Shown: piece after piece, positions 8,917 through 18,957 of the stretch
Position numbering within the stretch: position 1 is the stretch's first letter
Layout: the number at the start of each line of letters is the position of its first letter
Assembly (NCBI RefSeq): GCF_029714425.1
Contig: NZ_CP121668.1
Span: 5,043,501 to 5,107,500 of the forward strand
DNA: 64,000 nt
Source: Bradyrhizobium sp. CB2312
GTDB taxonomy: Bacteria; Pseudomonadota; Alphaproteobacteria; Rhizobiales; Xanthobacteraceae
Direction: 5' to 3'
The notes under the pieces: model-generated
Databases searched by the model: none
What the model saw: the letters and a program-made list of their open reading frames with translations, nothing else
What the model was told of the DNA's origin: nothing
Translations under genes and position numbers: made by a program

Positions 8917-9687
8917 TCACGTCCCGCGCTTGAACGGCGCGACCTCGATCCCTGCTTCCTTCAACGCCTGACGCAAGCCCCGTGCGATGTCGACGGCACC
9001 GGGCGTATCGCCGTGGATGCAGACCGTGTCCGTCCGCATCTTGATGACCTTGCCCGTCACCGACACCACCGCGCCGTCCTGCACCATGCGCACCACGCGG
9101 TCGGCGATCACTTTCGCATCGTGCAGCACCGCGCCGGGCTTCTTGCGCGAGACGAGGTTGCCGTCGTCCTCATAGGCGCGGTCGGCGAACACCTCGTGCA
9201 CCAGCGGCAAATTGGCGTCCTCGCCGGCGTTCACCAGCTTCGAATTGGCGAGCACGACGAAGATGAGGTTCGGATCGACCGCCCTGATGCCGGCGGCGAT
9301 CGCCTTGGCCGTCATGTCGTCCTCACAGGCGACGTTGGAGAGCGCGCCGTGCGCCTTCACATGCGTCACCTTGTGGCCGGCCGCGGTCGCGATCGCCTGC
9401 AATGCGCCGATCTGATAGGCGACGAGGTTCTCGATCTCGGAGGCCTTCAGGCCGGCGATCGGATGTCGGCCGAAGCCGTGAAGATCGCGATAGCCGGGAT
9501 GCGCGCCCACCGAGACGCCGCGGGCCTTCGCCAATTCAACCGTTCGCCGCATGATGTCGGGGTCGCCGGCATGGAAGCCGCAGGCGACGTTGACCGAGCT
9601 TGCGAGCTCGATCATCGCGGCGTCGTTGCCCATCTCCCACGCGCCAAAACCTTCGCCGAGGTCGCAATTGAGATCGATCGTCTTCAT
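8917..9687 (-). CDS. pxpA: 5-oxoprolinase subunit PxpA (LamB/YcsF family)
   Basis: 256 residues beginning [20 protein letters not shown], the family signature of PxpA (DLNxDLGE). Further signatures are [16 protein letters not shown] [13 protein letters not shown] and [16 protein letters not shown]. With PxpB and PxpC it converts 5-oxoproline (pyroglutamate) to glutamate using ATP, a metabolite-repair and nitrogen-salvage reaction. AGAGGAG precedes the ATG. The gene lies 27 bp after pxpC on the same strand and so is the last gene of the pxpB-pxpC-pxpA operon. Confidence 0.93.
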   Translation of the reverse strand: MKTIDLNCDLGEGFGAWEMGNDAAMIELASSVNVACGFHAGDPDIMRRTVELAKARGVSVGAHPGYRDLHGFGRHPIAGLKASEIENLVAYQIGALQAIATAAGHKVTHVKAHGALSNVACEDDMTAKAIAAGIRAVDPNLIFVVLANSKLVNAGEDANLPLVHEVFADRAYEDDGNLVSRKKPGAVLHDAKVIADRVVRMVQDGAVVSVTGKVIKMRTDTVCIHGDTPGAVDIARGLRQALKEAGIEVAPFKRGT

Positions 9688-9714
9688 GGGGTGCTCCTCT
9701 GGTCTTCTTGTCGT

Positions 9715-10752
9715 TTATGGCTCGGCCGTGACCTGCCAGGTCCCGGCATCCATGGCGCTCACCGCATAGCCCGCGACATTAGCATCGCTGAGCGCCTCGA
9801 TGTTGAGCGCGACGGTGTCGGAGGAGCGCAGCCGATCCGGAAGGTTTTTGATCAGCAGCGCGAACTTGCGCGCTTCGTCCTGCGCCTCCGCCATGGTGAC
9901 CTCAAGGAAGCGGAACGCGGTTCCAGCGGAGGTCTGCGCGAGGCGGCCGACATCGGCCGTGATCACGGTTGCGATCTTCGGATAGCCGCCGGAGGTGCCG
10001 CGGTCCATCATCAGCGCGATCGGCGCGCCGTTGCCGGGCACCTGGATGCTGCCGTTGACGGTGCCGTCGGAGACGATGTTGTGGCCGTGCAGATGTTTTA
10101 TGGCGGGGCCTTCGAGCCGGTAGCCCATGCGGTCGGAGGTCGCCGAGATCTTCCACTCGCTCCCCAGGAACAGCGCCTTGTTGGCATCGTCGAACTCGTC
10201 GTCCTGCGGGCCGAGCAGAACGCGGATCGGGCCGCTCACGGGCTTCGGCAGTTCGATGCGCAATTCGGGCGCGCCGCTCGCGGCATCGACCGTGAACTCG
10301 TCGCCGTCCTGGAGCGGGCGCGGGTAGGGGCTGCCGAGCCCGGCGCGCGCATTCACGGCGAGACTGCCGAACACCTGCTCGCCTTTGATCGCGCCTTCGA
10401 TCGCGAGATATGTGAACGCGCCGCCGCGGGCAAAGCCGAGCGTCAGCGTCTCGCCGTCCTTGAGCGTCACCGAGGTGTCCATCGCCACCGGCTTCCCGGC
10501 GATATCTGCGTTGCGCGGCGCGCCTGATATGGCGAGGCGCACCGCGCCGTCCCTGGCGGTGAACGTGGCACCGAACGGGCCGATCTCGACGGCGGCTGCA
10601 AACGGATCATTGCCGACCAGCGTGTTCGCCGCGGCCAGCGACAGGCGGTCCATGGCGCCGCTGACCGTCAGGCCGTAGCGCTGAGCGCCGTGGCGGCCGC
10701 CGTCCTGGACGGAGCTTGCGGGACCGATGCTGGCGACGATGAGCCGGCTCAT
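9715..10752 (-). CDS. pxpC: 5-oxoprolinase subunit PxpC (biotin-dependent carboxyltransferase family)
   Basis: 345 residues, with the family opening SRLIVASIGPASSVQDGGRHGAQ (the SxQDxGR motif) and the late block DRGTSGGYPKIATVI. This is the AHS2/KipA half of the pyroglutamate-activating complex. It overlaps pxpB by 4 nt (start of pxpC within the end of pxpB), consistent with co-translation of the two subunits. Older annotation would call it allophanate hydrolase subunit 2 or KipA; the adjacent pxpA makes the 5-oxoprolinase role the better call. Confidence 0.9.
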   Translation of the reverse strand: MSRLIVASIGPASSVQDGGRHGAQRYGLTVSGAMDRLSLAAANTLVGNDPFAAAVEIGPFGATFTARDGAVRLAISGAPRNADIAGKPVAMDTSVTLKDGETLTLGFARGGAFTYLAIEGAIKGEQVFGSLAVNARAGLGSPYPRPLQDGDEFTVDAASGAPELRIELPKPVSGPIRVLLGPQDDEFDDANKALFLGSEWKISATSDRMGYRLEGPAIKHLHGHNIVSDGTVNGSIQVPGNGAPIALMMDRGTSGGYPKIATVITADVGRLAQTSAGTAFRFLEVTMAEAQDEARKFALLIKNLPDRLRSSDTVALNIEALSDANVAGYAVSAMDAGTWQVTAEP

Positions 10753-11480
10753 GCGTCGACCCGCTCGGCGACGATCTCGCCGGCCTCGGCGGCGCGGTCC
10801 AGCTCCTCGAACGTCTTGTGGTCGATGGCGAAAAACGTCACGCGATCACCGGGTTCGGTGAGGAAGGTCGGATTGCGGTGGAGCTGATAGGTTCGCACAG
10901 GCGTGCGGCCGAGCAGGTGCCAGCCGCTGGGCGCGGCCAGGCACTGGATGCCGGCCTGGATGCCGCCGATCGAGATGGTGCCGGCCGGAGTCAGCACCCG
11001 CGGCGACTGCCGCCGCGACATGTGCAGGGATTTGTCGAGGCCGCTGAGATAGGACCAGCCCGGCGTGAAGCCGATCATCGCAACCTTGTAGTCGCCGCCG
11101 GCATGCCGGGCGACGATGTCGTCGGGCGTCGTGTTCAGCGCTTTCGCGACATCCTCGAGGTCGATGCCATGCTCGCCGCCATAGGCGACCGGAATGCGCC
11201 AGCGCCGGGCCTTGGTGACGGGCGGCAGCGGCCGGGTGGCGATCGGCAGGATCTTTTCGCCGAGCGCCTCGAAGCCGATCTTGCCGGGATCGTAGTGCAC
11301 CAGCAGCGAGCGATAGGTCGGCACGGTCTCGGTGATGCCGTCGATGGGGCTTGCGGCGAGCGCCTTGTCGAGCGCCAGCACGCGCTGGTTGGCGTCGTCG
11401 TCGATGGTGCGGCTGAACTCGACCGTGACGGCGCTGTCGCCACTGGGCAGAAGGCGGGGCGGGGGAAGCGTCGCGGCCAT
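10749..11480 (-). CDS. pxpB: 5-oxoprolinase subunit PxpB (KipI/AHS1 family)
   Basis: 243 residues. The family blocks are LLPSGDSAVTVEF near the N-terminus, RRWRIPVAYGGEHGIDLEDV in the middle, and FTPGWSYLSGLD with the glycine-rich end PAGTISIGGIQAGIQCLAAP. It is first in the minus-strand pxpB-pxpC-pxpA operon. Its upstream region (11,481-11,736) is shared with the divergent RraA-like gene and should hold both promoters. Confidence 0.9.
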   Translation of the reverse strand: MAATLPPPRLLPSGDSAVTVEFSRTIDDDANQRVLALDKALAASPIDGITETVPTYRSLLVHYDPGKIGFEALGEKILPIATRPLPPVTKARRWRIPVAYGGEHGIDLEDVAKALNTTPDDIVARHAGGDYKVAMIGFTPGWSYLSGLDKSLHMSRRQSPRVLTPAGTISIGGIQAGIQCLAAPSGWHLLGRTPVRTYQLHRNPTFLTEPGDRVTFFAIDHKTFEELDRAAEAGEIVAERVDA

Positions 11481-11736
11481 GAGCTGTCGAAGAGCTGTCG
11501 AAATCGGGCTTCTGAGAGAACGCGGGCTCGCCCTTGAGTTCCGCGTCTCCTTGCTTCGCGTAAATGCGCCCGCAAGTCCAATAAATTAATACAAGGGGAG
11601 GCGATAACGTCTTGTTATCGCATCGCATAACGGCCCTGCCGCCCTGCATTCTTGTGGGTCTTTTGGCCCTTGACGGAAAGCGCGCACCTCGCAAGATGCG
11701 CGCGTTCTTTCCCGCACTCGGAGCTCGTTCTCGTCC

Positions 11737-12435
11737 ATGTCGCTGTCCCCCGAAGCCCGCAAGACCCTCGCCGGCATCACCACTGCCACCATCACCACGG
11801 TCCTGCTGAAGAAGGGCCTGCGCAATGTGTGGATGCGCGGCGCGCGTCCGCTGCGTCCGGGCCTGCCGCGCCTGGTGGGCCCGGCTTTCACGCTGCGCTT
11901 CGTGCCGGCGCGCGAGGATCTGGCGACGCCGGAATCCTGGTCCTCGCCGATCTCGACCCGCACCGCGATCGAGGCGATGCCCGAGGGCTGCATCGCCGTG
12001 GTCGACGCCATGGGCATCACCGATGCCGGCATTTTCGGCGACATCCTCTGCGCCCGCATGATGAAGCGCGGCGTGACCGCGCTGGTCACCGACGGCGTGG
12101 TGCGTGACGTCGAGGGCGTGCTCGGTACCAATTTGCCGGTCTGGTGCGACGGCTATGCCGCGCCGCCGTCGGTCGCGGGCCTGACCTTCGTCGGCTGGGG
12201 CGAGCCGATCGGCTGCGGCGGCGTCGCCGTGTTCCCGAACGACATCGTGGTCGCCGATCAGGACGGCTGCGTGCTGATCCCGCAGGCGATGCTCGACCAC
12301 GTGCTCGCCGAGGGCGTCGAGCAGGAGCGGATGGAAGCCTGGATCGTCAACGAGGTGAACAACGGCGCGGTGCTGCCGGGCCTCTATCCCATGAACGCCG
12401 AAACCAAGGCGCGCTACGCCGCCAGCAAGAAGTAA
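11737..12435 (+). CDS. RraA-like / HMG-aldolase family protein
   Basis: 232 residues of the RraA fold. The catalytic-type block GDILCARMMKRGVTALVTDG followed by VVRD carries the Arg and Asp that bind substrate and metal in 4-hydroxy-4-methyl-2-oxoglutarate aldolases, and the true RNase E inhibitor RraA shares the fold. Genome pipelines often name this subgroup ribonuclease activity regulator RraA. The position beside a cupin and divergent to pxp genes fits a small-molecule lyase or isomerase better than RNase control, but the substrate is unknown. Confidence 0.75.
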   Translation: MSLSPEARKTLAGITTATITTVLLKKGLRNVWMRGARPLRPGLPRLVGPAFTLRFVPAREDLATPESWSSPISTRTAIEAMPEGCIAVVDAMGITDAGIFGDILCARMMKRGVTALVTDGVVRDVEGVLGTNLPVWCDGYAAPPSVAGLTFVGWGEPIGCGGVAVFPNDIVVADQDGCVLIPQAMLDHVLAEGVEQERMEAWIVNEVNNGAVLPGLYPMNAETKARYAASKK

Positions 12436-12453
12436 CAGGAAACGAGGTATCCC

Positions 12454-12858
12454 ATGGACATCACGCTCGCAGGCACGCGGCCGACCCGCCGCGCGCCCAA
12501 GGAACACTTCACCGGCACCGTGCTGCAGGACCCCATCAACATGGCGCCCGCACCGGCGCGGCTGAACGTCTCGCGCGTCTCGTTCGAGCCGGGCGCCCGC
12601 ACCAACTGGCACCACCATCCGCTCGGGCAGACGCTGTATGTGATTTCGGGCGTCGGCCGCGTCCAGACCAAGGGCGGCCCGGTCCAAGAGATCCGTCCGG
12701 GTGACACCGTCTGGATTCCGCCGGGTGAAGTGCACTGGCACGGCGCCTCGCCAAACAACAGCATGTGCCACATCGCCATGCAGGAAGCGCTCGACGGCGT
12801 CTACTCGACCTGGCTGGAGCCGGTGACGGACGCGGAATACGGCGCACCGCTGGGCTAG
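12454..12858 (+). CDS. Small cupin-domain protein
   Basis: 134 residues with a complete cupin metal site: GARTNWHHHPLGQTLYVISG (motif 1, His-x-His plus downstream positions) and PGDTVWIPPGEVHWHGAS (motif 2 with the third His). The family includes carboxymuconolactone-decarboxylase-linked cupins and isomerases. It lies 18 bp after the RraA-like gene, so the two form an operon and probably act on the same oxo-acid or hydroxy-acid pathway. A Shine-Dalgarno-like AGGAAACGAGG precedes the ATG. Confidence 0.8.
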   Translation: MDITLAGTRPTRRAPKEHFTGTVLQDPINMAPAPARLNVSRVSFEPGARTNWHHHPLGQTLYVISGVGRVQTKGGPVQEIRPGDTVWIPPGEVHWHGASPNNSMCHIAMQEALDGVYSTWLEPVTDAEYGAPLG

Positions 12859-12932
12859 CCCTCTTTCAAGATTTCTGTGTCCCGGTTCAGCGGTGCAGCG
12901 TTATGCGCCGCACCGCGTCCGGGACACACGAT

Positions 12933-13289
12933 CTACATCCGCTCCGCCGTCCACGTGCCCGTGCACATGGCGCCGCGCCAGGTGCCGGAGCCGGAGGTGC
13001 CGCTGAGGCGGCCGAAGCCGACCGCGCGCTTGATGCCGGTGCTCAAGGTGACGTTGATGTTGCCGGCTTCGGCCACGCGGCCCGAAGCCGTCACGGCTGC
13101 GCTGCTCGAGGCGATCTGGCCGTTGCTGATGCCGATCGCGACCGTCGCGCCATTGCCGCAGGTCTCGCTCGAGGACGAGATGCGGACATTCCACGTGCCG
13201 TCGAAGGTGGAGCCCGCAGCATCAGCCTGCGCGAGCGGGAAGGCGATGGCGATGATGTTGACGAAGAGACCTCTGCGAAATCCGTTCAT
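12933..13289 (-). CDS. Small secreted hypothetical protein, 118 aa
   Basis: Starting at the second Met (13,289), which has AAGGGG six bases upstream, the protein begins MNGFRRGLFVNIIAIAFPLA with a signal peptide cut near ADA-AGS. The mature 95-residue domain is Ser/Thr/Gly-rich and opens FDGTWNVRISSSSETCGNG. It contains two cysteines (ETCGNG and AMCTGTW) likely to form a disulfide. The pattern DGTWxV...CGxG with a C-terminal GTWRGAMCTGTW is seen in small bradyrhizobial exported proteins of unknown function. Monocistronic. Confidence 0.65.
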   Translation of the reverse strand: MNGFRRGLFVNIIAIAFPLAQADAAGSTFDGTWNVRISSSSETCGNGATVAIGISNGQIASSSAAVTASGRVAEAGNINVTLSTGIKRAVGFGRLSGTSGSGTWRGAMCTGTWTAERM

Positions 13290-13410
13290 GACACGCCCCT
13301 TGGGGTTGACCATGCGGGGATCGTGTCACCGGTGCTGAACCCGTGATGTGAGGGCTGTCACGCGCGCAAGACGCTGCGTGAGGTGGCGCACGTCGCAATG
13401 ATGCAGGCCA

Positions 13411-13441
13411 AAAGCAAAGGGGCCCTTGCGGGCCCCTTGTC
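13411..13441 (-). terminator. Rho-independent terminator of the DUF2147 gene
   Basis: On the minus strand the sequence reads AAGGGGCCC-GCAA-GGGCCCCTT, a perfect 9-bp stem with a GNRA-type loop, followed by TGCTTTTGG. It starts 27 bp after the stop codon of the gene at 13,466-14,338. Confidence 0.8.
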
Positions 13442-13465
13442 TTCGTCAGAGCGCGTCGCTCGAGT

Positions 13466-14338
13466 TCAGTTCACCCGCGTCCAGGTCTGGCCGCCGCAGA
13501 ACATGCCACCGAAGGCGCAGCCCTGCACGCGTAGCCGGTCGGTGCCCTTCATCGCGATCGTTGAATCGTAGGTCGAGCCGGAGTTCGGGTCGAGGATGCG
13601 CCCGGACCATTTCTGGTCCTTGCCGGGCTTCATGTTGATCAGGACCTGCTCGCCGTTCTGGTTCGATTTTGAATCGACCGAATAGCCGCAGAGATTGTTG
13701 CCGCATTGCTCGATGCGGACCTTGCCTTCCTTCTCCTCGGTGAGCCAGACGCCGAGCGGCGAATTGAGATCGCGCGCGTGCGCTGCTGCGGGAGCCGGCG
13801 GGGCAACGGCGGCGGACTGAGTGGGGGCGGGCGCAGGCGCGGGGGACGGAGGCGGCGCCGGAGGTGCAGCGGCCACGGTCGGAGCCGCGGCCGGAGCGGC
13901 CTGCTGCTCGACCGGCGCGGGGGCCGGAGGCGGTGCGGGCGGCGGCAGCACGGCCGTCTCGGCCGGAGCGGTGCTGGCGGTCGCTGCCGGAGGCGGAGCA
14001 GGTGGGGGCGGCGCCGGCGGCGGTGCTGCGGCGGCCGGCGCAGATGCCGGCGCTTGCTCTGCGGGCGGCGCTGTGACTGGAGCGGGGGCTGGGGCAGGCG
14101 CGGCTGGCGGTTGCGGATCGACCTTGGCCTGCTGCGGCGGCTGTTTGTCCGCGGGCGTCTCGTTCTTCTTCGCCTTCTTGGCCTTGCCCTGGCCGGTGTT
14201 GTCGTACACGCCGGGGATCTGCACCGTGCCGCGGTCGGGATCGATGCGAATGGTGCGCCCGCCATATTCGAAAGTGTACTGCGCCTGGGCAGCGGTGCTC
14301 GCCAAAAGGAACGCGGCCGTGGCCAACAGCTTCCTCAT
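13466..14338 (-). CDS. Secreted Pro/Ala-rich protein with C-terminal DUF2147 domain
   Basis: Starting at ATG 14,338 (AGGAG six bases upstream), the 290-residue protein begins MRKLLATAAFLLASTAAQAQ, a signal peptide. Residues of about 20-60 form a short beta-rich segment, about 60-190 are a low-complexity Pro/Ala linker (APAPAPAP repeats), and about 190-290 form a DUF2147 domain (NSPLGVWLTEEKEGKVRIEQ, CGNNLCGYS, QGCAFGGMFCGGQTWTR) with four or more cysteines. The Pro/Ala linker could span the periplasm or peptidoglycan. DUF2147 proteins are periplasmic with unknown biochemistry. Confidence 0.8.
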   Translation of the reverse strand: MRKLLATAAFLLASTAAQAQYTFEYGGRTIRIDPDRGTVQIPGVYDNTGQGKAKKAKKNETPADKQPPQQAKVDPQPPAAPAPAPAPVTAPPAEQAPASAPAAAAPPPAPPPPAPPPAATASTAPAETAVLPPPAPPPAPAPVEQQAAPAAAPTVAAAPPAPPPSPAPAPAPTQSAAVAPPAPAAAHARDLNSPLGVWLTEEKEGKVRIEQCGNNLCGYSVDSKSNQNGEQVLINMKPGKDQKWSGRILDPNSGSTYDSTIAMKGTDRLRVQGCAFGGMFCGGQTWTRVN

Positions 14339-14566
14339 TTCCATCTCCTGAACAGGTGGTCCCCGCACCGACCCTTACGCGGGGCTTCATTCCAAAACGT
14401 GATCTACATCACTGTCTCGGTATGAGTCGTCGTCCCGCTGTTCTGGGTTCAATAGGCCTGGGGCCGGTCCAAAGTTTGGCAGAGGCCGGCGACAGGAGGA
14501 CGCGGCCTGGAGCGCCGTTCCGACGGAATCGGAACGGGACCCAAGATCGAAACGCTCGAAAACGCT

Positions 14567-15349
14567 CTAGTCGAACCAGGCGGCGTAGATCTTCTTGTAG
14601 CTGCCGTCTTCCATGGAGATGTGCAGCCACTGGTCGACAAAGGCTTTGAGCGCCATGTCGCGCTGGAGCCAGTAGGCCTTCTCGGAGAAGTCGAACGGCT
14701 TGTCCGGATGCACCGCGCAGAGCACGCCCGAATGCTGCTTCTGCTGGTAGCGCGTCTCGGAGGCGTCCGTCATCATCAGATCGGCATTGCCCTTGGCGAT
14801 CTCGTCGAAGATCACGGTGTTGTCGGAGAAGACCGTGATCTCTGCGTCCTTGATGTTGGCACGCGCGAAGCGCTCGTTGGTGCCGCCGGGATTGACGATG
14901 ACGCGGGTGCCCTTCTTGTCGATGTCGGCGATGCTTTGATACTTGCCGACGTCGGCACAGCGGGTGATCGGCGTCTTGCCCTCGCGCATGATCGGCGTCG
15001 AGAAGAAGCCCTTCCTCTGGCGGTCGAGCGTGACCGAGACGCCGCCCATGGCGATGTCGAACTGGTCGGCCTCGAAGTCCTTCATCAGCTTCGGCCAGGC
15101 CGTGGCGACATACTCGACCTTGACGCCGAGTGCCTTGCCGAGCGCCTCGGCCATGTCGACGTCGAAGCCGGAGAACTGCTGCGTGGCCTTGTCGAGATAG
15201 GTGAACGGCTTGTAGTCGCCGGTCATGCCGACGCGCAACGTGCCGCGCTTGACGATCTCGTCGAGGCGCGAGGGCGTCGCCTGCTGCGCGTGCGCCGAAA
15301 GATTTGCCAGCACGACCACGGCCAGAGCCGCCACTATACGAACGATCAT
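14567..15349 (-). CDS. Periplasmic cyclohexadienyl dehydratase-like protein (PheC type)
   Basis: 260 residues. The start at 15,349 gives a signal peptide (MIVRIVAALAVVVLANLSAH). The fold is that of solute-binding family 3, but block after block matches PheC of Pseudomonas: TGDYKPFTY, GFDVDMAEALG, WPKLMKDFEADQFDIAMGG, VNPGGTNERFARANI, LMMTDASETRYQ and FDFSEKAYWLQRDMA followed by VDQWLHI. PheC converts prephenate to phenylpyruvate (or arogenate to phenylalanine) in the periplasm. No membrane or ATPase subunits accompany it, which also argues against an ABC transporter role. Confidence 0.8.
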   Translation of the reverse strand: MIVRIVAALAVVVLANLSAHAQQATPSRLDEIVKRGTLRVGMTGDYKPFTYLDKATQQFSGFDVDMAEALGKALGVKVEYVATAWPKLMKDFEADQFDIAMGGVSVTLDRQRKGFFSTPIMREGKTPITRCADVGKYQSIADIDKKGTRVIVNPGGTNERFARANIKDAEITVFSDNTVIFDEIAKGNADLMMTDASETRYQQKQHSGVLCAVHPDKPFDFSEKAYWLQRDMALKAFVDQWLHISMEDGSYKKIYAAWFD

Positions 15350-15451
15350 CTCTTTTCCACCCATGCCCGAGCTGTCATTGTGCAGCCCTCGACGTGTGGA
15401 TTTAGACCAGATGCCAGTTGCTGGCGAGCCGGAATTGAAGGGAATCTTGTC

Positions 15452-15961
15452 GTGACGATCTCGATGTACGAGGCCTCTGTCGGCCTCTTCGTGCCGTATT
15501 TGCGCAACCTGTCCGTCCTGCTCGACAAGGGCGTCGCCTATGCCGAGACGCGCAAGTTCAATCCGGCGGTCCTGCTCAGCATGCGCATGGCGCCGAACAT
15601 GTACGACCTGGCCCAGCAGGTCGGCGAGGCCTGCCGCCACGCCACGGTCACCTCAGCCTTGCTGGCAGGTCGCGAACCGGTCGCGCTGCCGGCGCTGGAG
15701 CACGACATGGCCGGCCTACAGGCGCGGATCGCAACGTCGCTTGAATTCATCGAGAGCCTGCCGCATGCCGAGATCGAAGCGGCTGCGGAACTAGAGGTCG
15801 TCTGGAGGCTGAAGAACGGGACCGAGCTGCCCTTTACCGGGCGGACGCTGCTGCTCGTCAACTGCATTCCGCAGTTCTTCTTCCACGTCACGACCGCCTA
15901 CGACCTGCTGCGGCACGCCGGCGTCGAGCTCGTGAAGAAGGATTTTTTGGGAAGGAAGTAG
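15452..15961 (+). CDS. DUF1993 family protein
   Basis: 169 residues from a GTG at 15,452 with AAGGGAA upstream (the next Met is at 15,464). It is predominantly helical and belongs to DUF1993 (MTISMYEASVGLFVPYLRNL, then KFNPAVLLSMRMAPNMYDLA, then FFFHVTTAYDLLRHAGVELV with KKDFLG at the end). The fold is of the DinB/four-helix type. Function is unknown. It is divergent from the PheC-like gene; the 102-bp gap between them holds both promoters. Confidence 0.8.
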   Translation: MTISMYEASVGLFVPYLRNLSVLLDKGVAYAETRKFNPAVLLSMRMAPNMYDLAQQVGEACRHATVTSALLAGREPVALPALEHDMAGLQARIATSLEFIESLPHAEIEAAAELEVVWRLKNGTELPFTGRTLLLVNCIPQFFFHVTTAYDLLRHAGVELVKKDFLGRK

Positions 15962-15974
15962 GAGCCTGGTGCTT

Positions 15975-16128
15975 ACCTCTCCCCAGCGGGGAGAGGTCGG
16001 ATTGCGCCTGGCGATGCGGAGCATCGTCCAGTGCAATCCGGGTGAGCGGCCACAGCGCGCAGTGAGACCTTAACCCCTCACCCGGATCGCATCTTCGATG
16101 CGCTCCGACCTCTCCCTTCGGGAGAGGT
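15975..16128. repeat. Composite palindromic intergenic repeat
   Basis: Outer arms are CCTCTCCCCAGCGGGGAGAG and CTCTCCCTTCGGGAGAGGT. Inner arms contain GGTCGGATTGCG and GCATCGTCC/GATGCGGAGC, and the unit TGCAATCCGGGTGAG is followed at the other side by CCCTCACCCGGATCGCATC. This nested arrangement of short hairpins is a common extragenic repeat in bradyrhizobia. It lies between two convergent genes. Confidence 0.7.
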
Positions 16129-16152
16129 GCATGGAGACCTCCGGCCGGAGCT

Positions 16153-16644
16153 CTAGGATTCGCCCTTGCGCTCGAACTCGGCGAGCGCGCTGCGGCCGGC
16201 GATCTCGCTGCGCAGCAGCTCGAAGCGGCGGTGTGCCTCGTCCTCGTGCTCGTCGACGAAGCGCACGGCGGCTTCGCTGGTCATCGGGCCGCTGACCACA
16301 GGCGCGGACTGCTCGCCGATGGTCTCGTGGACATAGTACTGTCCGTCGTCGCCGCGATGCACCGTCCATTTCAGGCGGATCGCCACCATCGGCCCGGGAC
16401 CGACCTTGCTGTAGCCGTCGGCATCGGTGTGATCAGGCACCAACGGCTGCTCGTCGACCACCGGATGCTCGTCGACCGCATGATGTTCTTCAGCATGTTC
16501 TTCTTCGGCGGTCGGCTGCTCACCGACGACGACCTCGGTCTCGCTGATGATCTCGATTTCGCGGACGACGAGGCCCGGCTCCGGGTGCTCCAAGATGCTT
16601 GCGATGGTCGCCAGCGCGTGGTCGGTCGGGTCGATCTCTGACAA
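16153..16644 (-). CDS. Acidic hypothetical protein, 163 aa
   Basis: Cytoplasmic, very acidic protein without signal peptide or membrane segment. Residues 1-38 form a first block, about 39-75 a low-complexity Glu/His/Val linker (EEEHAEEHHAVDEHPVVDEQ), and about 85-163 a conserved-looking beta/alpha domain (GPMVAIRLKWTVHRGDDGQY, then FVDEHEDEAHRRFELLRSEI). The His/Glu-rich linker could bind metal ions. I do not recognise the family. It is transcribed alone. Confidence 0.6.
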   Translation of the reverse strand: MSEIDPTDHALATIASILEHPEPGLVVREIEIISETEVVVGEQPTAEEEHAEEHHAVDEHPVVDEQPLVPDHTDADGYSKVGPGPMVAIRLKWTVHRGDDGQYYVHETIGEQSAPVVSGPMTSEAAVRFVDEHEDEAHRRFELLRSEIAGRSALAEFERKGES

Positions 16645-16775
16645 GGGTCCATCCTCCAGCTCGACGCGGCCGGCATGTCTGTCCCACTGCCGCCGCGGCC
16701 GGATATATTACGCGGGTTCGATTAAGGCTGAGTTGGGGCCCGATCTGCACCAAAATGGGACGCATTCTGGCCTTC

Positions 16776-16812
16776 CGAAGGCGGGCGGATCACCCGCCCG
16801 CCTTTCGGTTTT
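16776..16812. other. GC-rich hairpin beside the dehydrogenase stop codon
   Basis: CCGAAGGCGGGCGG pairs with CCCGCCCGCCTTTCGG with one bulged T. A run of five T follows on the plus strand only. On the minus strand, where the neighbouring genes lie, the hairpin directly follows the stop codon but has no T run, so it is at best a weak terminator or mRNA stabiliser. Confidence 0.5.
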
Positions 16813-17802
16813 TCAGCCGAGCACGTCCTGATTGATGACGTTCTGCCGGATCGGGTCGCCGTCCAGCACACTCAGGATATTGCGCGCGGTCTGCTCGCTC
16901 ATGCGCTGCACGGCCTCGACCGTGACGCCGGCGACATGCGGGGCCATGATGACGTTGGGCAGCGCGAACAGCGCGTTGCTGACCGGCGGCGGCTCCACCT
17001 CGAACACGTCGATGCCGGCCCCGGCGATCTTGCCGGAGACGAGCGCATCATACAGCGCCGCTTCCTTCACGATGCCGCCACGGGCGGTGTTGATGAGGTA
17101 GGATTTCGGCTTCATTCGGCCAATCCGCGCCGCATCGAACAGGCCGACGGTCTCCGGCGTCTTCGGGCAGTGGATGCTGACGAAATCGGCGCTCGGCAGC
17201 GCGGCGTCGAGGTCAGTGACCGGCTCGCAGCCGGCCGCCTTGATGTCGGCGGCAGGCTTGTAGGGATCGTAGACCTCCACGTTCATTTCCATCGCCAGGC
17301 AGCGTTTGGCGGTGCGGCTGCCGATGCGGCCGAAGCCGATGATCAGCACGGTCTTGCCGTAGAGGTCGAATGGCAGCATGCCGAGCCGGTCGGCCCATTT
17401 GCCGTCCTTGACGCAGGCGTGCATCTCATTGGCGCGCTTGGCCAGCGTCAGCATCATGAACAGCGCCGCTTCCGCGACCGAGGGCGAGTTCGCGCTGCCT
17501 GCGATCATCAGCGGCACCTTGCGGCGGGAGAGGGCGGGCACGTCGACGGCGTCGTAGCCGACGCCGATGCGGGTCACCACCTTCATGTCCCTGGACGCCT
17601 CGAGCTCGGTCTCACCGAAGGCGGTGGCGCCGAGCGCCACGCCATGGACTGGCGCATGGCTCTTCAGCAGGGCCTCGAAATCCTTGGCCGAGATCAGGTT
17701 GGCAAACTCGACGAGCTCGATATCGTCCCGCTGGGTGAGGAGGGCGCGTGCCCCTTGCGACAAAGTTTGTGTAACGAAAATCTTCTTCTTGTTGGTCGCC
17801 AT
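16813..17802 (-). CDS. D-2-hydroxyacid dehydrogenase (SerA-like)
   Basis: 329 residues. NAD-binding motif GFGRIGSRTAKR near 158; catalytic Arg in NTARGGIV near 240, Glu in DVFEVEPPP near 268 and His in APHVAGVT near 287, so the enzyme looks intact. It oxidises or reduces a D-2-hydroxy acid. The lack of ACT/regulatory domains separates it from biosynthetic 3-phosphoglycerate dehydrogenase. It is the last gene of the sugar-importer operon, 34 bp after the ATPase gene, so its substrate is probably derived from the imported compound (for instance a sugar acid). Confidence 0.85.
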   Translation of the reverse strand: MATNKKKIFVTQTLSQGARALLTQRDDIELVEFANLISAKDFEALLKSHAPVHGVALGATAFGETELEASRDMKVVTRIGVGYDAVDVPALSRRKVPLMIAGSANSPSVAEAALFMMLTLAKRANEMHACVKDGKWADRLGMLPFDLYGKTVLIIGFGRIGSRTAKRCLAMEMNVEVYDPYKPAADIKAAGCEPVTDLDAALPSADFVSIHCPKTPETVGLFDAARIGRMKPKSYLINTARGGIVKEAALYDALVSGKIAGAGIDVFEVEPPPVSNALFALPNVIMAPHVAGVTVEAVQRMSEQTARNILSVLDGDPIRQNVINQDVLG

Positions 17803-17836
17803 TGCTCCCCGCCTGCTCGCGTTTCTTGAGCCGGCG

Positions 17837-18937
<1,101 letters not shown>

Positions 18938-18957
18938 TGCGCTTCAACCTCTCGCTC

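Noticed and set aside
13790..14130. Tandem DNA repeat element
   Set aside because: The repetitive GC-rich DNA encodes the Pro/Ala linker of the DUF2147 protein and keeps its frame.
16776..16815. Intrinsic terminator of the hydroxyacid dehydrogenase gene
   Set aside because: The T run follows the hairpin on the plus strand only, opposite to transcription.
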